NCBI GenBank assembly: GCA_015956445.1
Contig: WIUZ02000012.1
Location: 186,001-250,000, forward strand
Direction of reading: 5' to 3'
DNA length: 64,000 nt
Source: Thelephora terrestris
Taxonomy: Eukaryota; Basidiomycota; Agaricomycetes; Thelephorales; Thelephoraceae
In this document: positions 57,293 through 64,000 of the stretch, in pieces
Position numbering within the stretch: position 1 is the stretch's first letter
Layout: each line of letters begins with the position of its first letter
Translations under genes and position numbers: made by a program
The notes under the pieces: generated by a model
Seen by the model: the letters and a program-made list of their open reading frames with translations, nothing else
Database searches by the model: none
Told to the model about the DNA's origin: nothing

Positions 57293-58235
57293 ATGCCAAC
57301 AACTTCCCTCCTGCTTACCAACATGTCTCTCACCAACAACCACACCTACCAAGTGTCCCATTCCATCTCGACTATCGGTTGCACCGATTGTCGTTCAGCA
57401 GGCGTCAAGAACTGTGCTTGTGAAGCAGGCAAACCCTACTGCTCCAATGAACAGGTAGGCTCATTGTCCAGTTGGTTTACAACCAAACAATGATGTCTGA
57501 CATCTTCTAGTTCCTTGAGGCCATCCAGAGGGCAGATGGTGAACGTCTAAGGGAGATGTTGAAGAGTCCTCCATTGTTGACATGGGACGATGAACTCTGG
57601 TATCGGACCATTGTCAACGAGAAGGTGCTCTTCCGAATGAGGGGTCATTTCGGCGAATTGGAGCATCCAATCTGAAAAGAACTCTGGGCCACCCTGCAAC
57701 GAGGGGTTTACAATCAAAACCTGTTGGAACACAGAGTGACCATTCCTTGGGCGATCCACCATGCAACCACCACCACCATGTTGTTATGGATGTTGGTTCG
57801 AGAAGGGGAAAACAAGGTGGGTTTTCGCCTTGGAATAATAAGTATGACTCTCATTAACCAAAGCTGCCCTTAGGTTGAACGCTTGGAGCATGAGGTCAAG
57901 GAGGCGAAAGCAGATGCCCTTTGTGCGTCTGCAGAATGCGCCGAATTGAAGATGGCTCTGGCTGACTTCCAGGACAAGACCAACGAAGCATTGGAGATGA
58001 TACTGGCCAACAATCATGAGTTGATCGCGGGCTTAGATTGCTGGGACGACATCATGAAGCACGACTTCGCAGTTTGTGATGGGTGTTTGGATTGTCTCAC
58101 CAAGGAGCTCAGTGAAGAGAGCAACCGGGTGAGTGAGCTAGCTTTTCTCTTTTGATGAGAAATGCTAACTCTCACTAGGTTAATCAACTTGAAGATACTT
58201 CGTGTCAGGCCGACGCGACCTCTACAGTTCAATAG
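57293..58235 (+). pseudogene. Coiled-coil gene related to the PPSY-family first half
   Basis: Start MPTTSLLLTNMSLTNNHTYQ with a Cys-rich first exon (CTDCRSAGVKNCACEAGKPYC). Next is FLEAIQRADGERLREMLKSP and LLTWDDELWYRTIVNEK, matching LTIDDELWYHNLIDHK of the 45,727-47,540 gene. Then LWATLQRGVYNQN, ATTTTMLLWMLVREGENK and, over an intron, VERLEHEVKEAKADALCASA coiled coil, a C-rich DFAVCDGCLDCLTKEL and a last exon ending STVQ at 58235. Unlike its relative it lacks the long PPSY tail. It seems interrupted at least once, so it may be decayed. Function unknown. Confidence 0.5.
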
Positions 58236-58750
58236 CACTCTTGCTATCCAAACCTTTCACACTCAGGGGTCAAACACACAGTTATAACCCTGTTGCAAAC
58301 CCAGGGATATTGGAAGTCTCTTCACAGACTAGATTGGAGAAGAGGAGAAAGAAGGAGACAAGGGTCTTCAGGCACTCTTGCTCTAAGCACACAGCAGTAG
58401 AGGTCACGGAGAGTCTGATGATAACAAATCTAAGGAGTACAGGCTAAACTACTCTGAGTATATATACTACTTAGATTTGTGATGTGACCGTAACATGTAA
58501 CTACCCTAAAGATACAAACACAGACAAACATGGTCCGTGCACAGCACTGCATGGTCTGTGCGTTACGTGGTGACTAATGCTACAAATTATCAGCTGATAA
58601 ACGAAAGTGTGGCGGCTAATAGCAATTTGAGAGCATTACAAAGCAGCTACAAAGCATGACGTAGCCTGGGAATGTTCGGAAGGAATGTGGGTATGACTGA
58701 CTAACAGCCAATGGCAAAAGGGGAGCATATGACTAAGAAATAGGGGCATA
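58236..58750. other. Intergenic spacer between coiled-coil genes
   Basis: About 500 bases, A/T-richer, with no supported ORF. It must include the 3' end of the left gene. Confidence 0.4.
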
Positions 58751-58840
58751 TGATGTCATGTGGGTCATGCGCAGTAAACAATAGAAATGATGACTCAACT
58801 CCTGAGTTGTGGAAGGGGCGTGGCATTTGGTATATAACCA
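58751..58840 (+). promoter_or_regulatory. Promoter of the 58,898 gene with the same box order
   Basis: TGATGTCAT at 58751-58759, TGACTCA at 58791-58797 and TATATAA at 58831-58837. These lie 147, 107 and 67 bases before the start codon. Confidence 0.55.
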
Positions 58841-58897
58841 AAGGGGGTTGGATGACTGGGTCTCTCAACAAACCCACCTTTGTTACCCACAGCCAAC

Positions 58898-60144
58898 ATG
58901 CCTCGTGCTCAAACTCGTGTTCCCACTCGTCGCTCTTCTTCCTACTCTCCTGTTCAGGAGAACAACTACAACATCGACCGCTTCTCCCATGCCCGCCGTG
59001 ATACTTCCCGCCCTTATCCCACTTTGGGGAACGTCATGGACCGGACTGCCACCGCCGACCCTAATGAGGGTTTCACCGATTTAGGTTCGGGATGCCGGTT
59101 GACATATTTGGCGTGTCTACTGACGTTCCGCTTTAGGTTTCAGGGATTTCATCCAGGCTTCTCGTAGGGTGTCTCGGCGCAAGTTGGCGCGTATCGAGAC
59201 GAACCCTTATGCGACCGAACTCCTTAATAGGGGTGTCGAGTTCGTCACTGAGACCAATGAGACCTTCAACTCTGTGTTGGAGGCCAGCGTTATCCATACG
59301 GGTAACGTTGGGTCCATGTTGATGGATGAGATTGCTCATGTAAATGAGCGAGTTGATGGTCGTCGAGAAGAGATCGAGAAGCTGGAGAAGGAGTTCCTCG
59401 GATGTCATGAGGGCATCTTGAAGATTGAAGATGAGCAGGAGCAACATGGTATGGCGATCGACAGGTTGAAGGTAAGAAAGTTTGGGTCTGGAGTAATTGA
59501 CCTTTCTAACTCAAACTTTCTTTTAGGGAGAGGTGATCACTTTGAAGGACTTGGTCCGGAGTCTCGTTACGAAGACCGGAGAGTTGGAAGACGATAAGGT
59601 ACTGGGACTGGGATCGAAGATAATTGTCATCTTCTAACCCTGTTCCTTTTAGGTCCGCCTTACTCGTCGTGTCTCCAAGTTGACCGGAGAAGTCCGGGAT
59701 CTCCAAAGGAAGTGCAACAAACCGGAGGTCCGAGTTGAAGAAGAGGAAGAGGAAGTTCTGCATCAGGCCGGGTCGCCGATCATCCCTAATCGGGCTGAGT
59801 CGCCGCCCGCTCGTTTGTTGGTCCGTCATGAGAACAGGTTGGTTCCCATCGATGATGAGGTCATTGAGATCGGGAGCGACGAATTCTATCAGAACGTAGG
59901 AGTCGTCCGTAGGGATACTCCTCGTCCTGAGTTCGTTTCTACTCCTTGGGGTAGTCACCGTCAATGGCCTGCTCTGGAGTATGATCCATACGCTGAGTTC
60001 GTTCCCAATAGTGAACCAAACTCTGATACGGAGCTTCCAGATTACGATGACTTGTCGGACGTGGATCCAAACGAGATCCGGGAGCAGAACTGGTTGAATG
60101 AGGAGTTGGTGAGATCGGCATTGGAAGTAGTACAAAGGATCTGA
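58898..60144 (+). CDS. Large coiled-coil protein of unknown function
   Basis: Start MPRAQTRVPTRRSSSYSPVQ, basic and Ser/Arg-rich. Introns near 59092, 59472 and 59599 are GT-AG. The middle is almost all coiled coil: RDFIQASRRVSRRKLARIET, NERVDGRREEIEKLEKEFLG, DEQEQHGMAIDRLKGEVI and LTRRVSKLTGEVRDLQRKC. The C-terminal third is acidic with PIDDEVIEIGSDEF (SUMO-interaction-like), many prolines and a final helical EELVRSALEVVQRI; stop at 60142-60144. No known domain recognised. The promoter layout shared with the 57,293 gene suggests they are expressed together as a pair, similar in number and order to the two Gypsy antisense genes. Confidence 0.6.
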
Positions 60145-60600
60145 AGAGATATTGATTAGATAACTCTTTTGTACTGTTGGCTTCCAATGAATCTTCTTTC
60201 TTGTCTATTGCGCGTGATCCATGAGTCGTAAAGCATAATGGTTTTCATAAGTCTAATCCAAGGGTCAGATTAATAAGCCGGTTGACTTCTGCGAGAGGTC
60301 AACGCGTGACGCTTATTAATACATCCCTTGTTGTCGGTAGCCTGAATATCTACTAGTCGTCCAGGGGCAACGGAGGGCCAGGTAGGGGAGATCTTCATAT
60401 GAAGGTCCGCCGGTACATGTTCACGTATTATACCTCAGGTCTTCTGGGGTATCTTGACTAGTAGCACGTTCCACGTATTGGACTTTTGAGTCGTTAAGCA
60501 TAGGGCATACTGCATAATAAACAGTTTACCGCCGTGTTTAGGGCAGGGCACCAACTGACTTAGTGGTGATGAGGCGTTAAATAAAGGAAATGAAAGGGGG
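60145..60600. other. 3' flank of the coiled-coil gene, no gene
   Basis: Contains the 20-base near-repeat at 60321-60340 and a CATATGAAGGTCCGCCGG stretch. No supported ORF. Confidence 0.4.
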
Positions 60601-60633
60601 TAAACGGCGAAATCATCACACTTCGGCAGTCTT

Positions 60634-60747
60634 GATGACAATGGTCAAATCCATGCAGGACAAGTTGTGTTACTGCAACGTCAAGTCGCCACGTCTGGTT
60701 GGCCAGGGTTCTGAGGAGGTCCCCTTTGAGTTGGAGTATGCCGATGA
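60634..60747 (+). pseudogene. Fragment of a C-x-C segment related to the PPSY family
   Basis: Reads VKSMQDKLCYCNVKSPRLVG and EEVPFELEYADD, resembling MSERLCHCRTRSVAAV of the 45,727-47,540 gene. It stops at the CACTG end that begins at 60748. Short and weak. Confidence 0.3.
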
Positions 60748-61090
60748 CACTGGGGGCAAGGGGTGGTGTTCCGGTCCAGGACATTGCAAGTTCATTGCAA
60801 GGAAATGGACGATGTACCTGGCAAAAACCAACCCAGTACATTGCAAATACATTCTGAAATTTCCAGGCCAATTTCCTTGCAGTGTTCCAGGACAGAAAAT
60901 GGTCAGTACATTCACAGTGTTCTGGTGATGTTCCCATTAGGTAATCCATGGGTACATTCAGAATTTTCCCAAAGAAAGTAACCTCAACGTCAACGATCTA
61001 CACATTTACAATGTTCCTGGTCAGGAAAATTCAAAATGCACCCAAACAGTGTATTTGCAGTATTCTAGGGTGGTACATCCAGAATGTGTG
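60748..61090. mobile_element. One end of a CACTG MITE, partner end not found
   Basis: CACTGGGGGCAAGGGG at 60748, then CATTGCAA/TTCCAGG-rich sequence of a different subfamily from the other copies. No inverted CCCCTTGCCCCCAGTG follows before the unrelated MITE at 62724. The right boundary is a guess. Confidence 0.45.
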
Positions 61091-61342
61091 GGTCTTGCGT
61101 GAGTGAGGAACGATCAAGCCAAGAGAACCATGTCTTTGAGCAAACGGCGGGAGATGGCACGTGGCGCTCTTGTAGCAACACACCCATCTCCTCGCCGCCT
61201 TGACTCTCTCGTTTTGTTGTTTCACCCCCCTACACTACCCACAATTCTCTATAATAATCATTCATTCATCTCATTTCACTTGAATTCCCAAACCTCTACC
61301 AAGTAACCTCACTCGCCTAATTAGGAGAAGACTTCTGCCACA

Positions 61343-61963
61343 ATGCAACTCGTGGATCCCACAGCGGAAACCGAGCCCGACTACGAAAGCGCTGTTTGGG
61401 ATGCAGCCAGAAATGCTATCATAGCAGGAGGGAAGACCCCGGAGGAAGCCATTGGGATACTGCGAGAAGGTTGGAGGGCACAGCATGATGGAGCCCTCAA
61501 AGAATGGAACGAACACCTGCAGAGACAACAGGAGGAGGAAAACAAGAGAGAAAGAGGGCAGGCAGACCTATCCGTCGGTGAGCAGAACACTGAGCCGGAC
61601 GTCCCAGAATGGATCAACAAACCCACTCCCAGTTTCCTCGACATCAAACCGGCTCGTAACATCTTAAAAAGGCTGGAAAAGAAGGAGTTTATAGAGCTGT
61701 GGTATTTTACGGCCGAAGGATGCAAGGAAACTTCGGCAGCGGACCTCAACACCCCGGATAACTTGTTGGGTCTCCTCAATACCGGTACTGGGTTCGCCCT
61801 CCACGCCATGGGAGCACCAACCTCTTCCAAAGTGATCCAAGATGAAGACCTTTCATGGAATCAGTTGACAGAGGCCAAGACGAGGCTAGTTGGGTGCATG
61901 AAAGCGTGCGGTGTCGCGACGTCAAATCTCCCATTCTCCAATTCCTTCTTATTGGTTACTTGA
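61343..61963 (+). CDS. Agaricomycete repeat-family ORF, truncated at C-terminus
   Basis: MQLVDPTAETEPDYESAVWD, then AIIAGGKTPEEAIGILREGW, a Gln/Glu-rich coiled coil (EWNEHLQRQQEEENKRERG), PARNILKRLEKKEFIELWYF, TAEGCKETSAADLNTPDNLL and DEDLSWNQLTEAKTRLVGC. This matches a protein family I know as repetitive in basidiomycetes (the EL-WYFT-x-EGC pattern), usually longer at the C-terminus. After ~MKACGVA the sequence changes to pyrimidine-rich DNA at about 61915, suggesting an insertion. A TATA-like CTCTATAATAATC lies at 61249-61261. Role unknown; probably mobile-element derived. Confidence 0.5.
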   Translation: MQLVDPTAETEPDYESAVWDAARNAIIAGGKTPEEAIGILREGWRAQHDGALKEWNEHLQRQQEEENKRERGQADLSVGEQNTEPDVPEWINKPTPSFLDIKPARNILKRLEKKEFIELWYFTAEGCKETSAADLNTPDNLLGLLNTGTGFALHAMGAPTSSKVIQDEDLSWNQLTEAKTRLVGCMKACGVATSNLPFSNSFLLVT

Positions 61964-64000
61964 CTCCATTGTGTTCTGGAATCTTCCCGGCCTCGCAACT
62001 GCCTCGAGGCAACCTTCACCCTGGTCACCGGACCTCTTCTATTGTTCCTTGGACGTTCTTCCCCGCTTCACATCTTCTTCCCGGGAACCCTGTTTTGAAT
62101 CCTCGCGTTCTGCCTTCTTCCACCCGCTACTTGACCCTCCGGAACTTTGATATCCCTGACACCTTGTTCCCCTCGCCTTTTGCCATCGTTTCGACCCTCG
62201 TTCTAGCTCTTCGCCATCGCTACCTATAGCTATCGACTCCTTCTGCCATCAATCTCCGGTTATCTCATCATTCTACGCTCTCGTCCCCACGATTCCTTAT
62301 CAATCGGAACTTCCCAGTCAATCAATTAGTTACATTCCCCGCACCGTTCCGTTCTCCGGGCATTTGCCTCTGTTGCTATCTTCCGCTCTCGAGTTCTGTT
62401 CCCCTGTGTTTTCTCCTGTATGACACGGCTTTCTCTCGTGCCGTCGTCACCCCTTCGTCATCATCCCTGTAGTTACTCAGCCTTCGTTGTCGTTTCTCCC
62501 TAGTAGTTACCCCTCTCACCAAGTTCTCCTTAGTTTCGCTTTTCCATTCCCCTTCTCTTTCACAGACTATCCTCGACACTGCCTATTTAGGAGATTCTTT
62601 GGTTTCCTTTATATACCGTGTCTTACATAGCCTGGAATGCATCAACGCAGATCCCCCAGTTCAGTTCCAGTCCGAGTTCTCCAGTTCTCCGGTTTGCTCT
62701 CCAGTTCTCAAGTCAAGTTCTCTCACTGGGGACAAGGGGTCAAATACCCGGTGGGTACATGCTGAACACATTGTGATCACAGTCAACAAGTGATCACAAT
62801 GTGCGCAGTGGGGGAAATTTGAATACATTCAAAATGTGCCTGGCCATGTGAGTCCAATGTGCCCAGTGGGCACATTTTGATTGTGATCACAATGTACTCA
62901 TCAATGTGATCTCAATGCGCCCACTGGGGACATTTTGATTGCGATTACAATGTACACATCAATGTGATCTCAATGTGCCTGCTGTGCACATTTTAATTTC
63001 TTTCACAATGTTCCCATCAATGTGTTCACAATGTAACCAGCTCATTACATAATAGTTTTTTTCACAATGTTGTCCACAATGTGTCCAGCATGTGGCTGAG
63101 CCACTCATTCAAAATTCTTTCAAAGATTATCCAGTGATGTGTACATAATGTCCCCAGGGGGTTATTTTAGAAGTAATCACAATTTAATCTCAATATTGTT
63201 CAATTTCACCATGAACTTTCAAAGAAATGACTATTTGTATGGCTGTACACATTCTAGACATATCACTGGATCCTTTGTGAAAGAAGTTTGAATGAGTGGC
63301 TCAGCCACATGCTGGACACATTGTGGACAACATTGTGAAAGAAACTATTATGTAATGAGTTGATTACATTGTGAACACACTGATGGGAACATTGTGAAAG
63401 AAATTAAAATGTGCACAGCAGGCACATTGAGATCGCATTGATGTGTACATTGTAATCGCAATCAAAATGTCCCCAGTGTACATTGTGATCGCAATCAAAA
63501 TGTCCCCAGTGGGCACATTGAGATCACATTGATGAGTACATTGTGATCACAATCAAAATGTGCCCACTGGGCACATTGGACTCACATGGCCAGGCACATT
63601 TTGAATGTATTCAAATTTCCCCCACTGCGCACATTGTGATCACTTGTTGACTGTGATCACAATGTGTTCAGCATGTACCCACTGGGTATTTGACCCCTTG
63701 TCCCCAGTGTCTGTTTCTCTGTGTCTTGGTGCTACTCCTACCAGCCTACCTCTGTTACTCTACGATGTTGCGGTGATTCTCCATTGCGACTCTTCGCAAC
63801 CTCTGTTCCTATCCCTCCCCGCTTTGTCTCAAATCTCGCGCTTTACTCTAGTCATCGCGGTCTTCCCCGGCGATTCTCCAGACATCTTTGGGCATCTCTG
63901 AACAGATCTTCTGTTCCGGTGGTCGTACAGAACTCAACACTCAACTGGTACCCACCTCAACTGCTTTTCCACTCTTTCTAGGGTATCCGACTACCCGGAG
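61915..64000. other. Pyrimidine-rich tract, possible LTR of another element, runs off the window
   Basis: Strong strand asymmetry (C/T on +) from TGTCGCGACG at about 61914 onward, interrupted by the MITE 62724-63709 and resuming unchanged to the window edge. The same asymmetry marks the Gypsy LTRs. No partner repeat is in the window and no gene is supported. Confidence 0.35.
62724..63709. mobile_element. CACTG foldback MITE (long subfamily)
   Basis: 986 bp, ends CACTGGGGACAAGGGG and its inverse, flanked by TCT (62721-62723 and 63710-63712). Internally palindromic with the same TGTGATCACA and CACATTG words. A short stretch near 63475-63500 looks duplicated. No ORF. Confidence 0.92.

Overview
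The window looks like a chromosome segment of an agaricomycete-type basidiomycete fungus. Host genes are very dense and split by many ~50-60-base GT-AG introns. The repeats include a KDZ transposon with a CxC2-type transposase, which is typical of mushroom-forming fungi, plus Ty1/Copia and Ty3/Gypsy LTR elements. No replicon-type, CRISPR or prokaryotic features are seen.

Region 1 (1-17.6 kb) is a compact block of conserved single-copy genes. In order they are: RNA polymerase III largest subunit (-, runs off the left edge), proteasome alpha subunit PSMA6 (+), a KGD4/MRPS36-like 2-oxoglutarate dehydrogenase subunit (-), Rab escort protein MRS6 (-), nucleolin-like NSR1/gar2 (+), RIC8/synembryn (-), Mediator MED10 (+), ribosomal proteins eS17 (-) and uS8 (+), CTP-dependent diacylglycerol kinase DGK1 (+), a DnaJ-X co-chaperone (-), and 6-phosphofructo-2-kinase/fructose-2,6-bisphosphatase (+). 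Several pairs share divergent promoters of about 50 bases.

Region 2 (17.6-56.2 kb) is a stack of nested mobile elements. A Copia element (19,473-56,174, minus orientation, 354-bp LTRs about 5% diverged) was entered by a Gypsy element (22,933-53,575, minus orientation, 1,004-bp LTRs that differ at one site). The Gypsy was in turn entered by a 12.9-kb KDZ transposon with ~0.98-kb inverted ends and three genes, by a 2.9-kb one-gene unit, and by three CACTG foldback MITEs. Between its pol and 3' LTR the Gypsy carries two antisense accessory genes.

Region 3 (56.2-64 kb) contains two more coiled-coil genes with matching promoters, a related gene fragment cut by a MITE end, a repeat-type ORF, and a pyrimidine-rich tract holding another full-length MITE.

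The most novel-looking feature is a protein family I do not recognise. It has an LW/MG region, an ATRQ..YTA-like block, a coiled coil, and in two members a conserved PPSY segment. It occurs three times in different contexts: antisense inside the Gypsy, alone in the 2.9-kb unit, and paired with another coiled-coil gene to the right of the Copia. All functional statements come from recognising motifs in translated sequence. No database search was possible.
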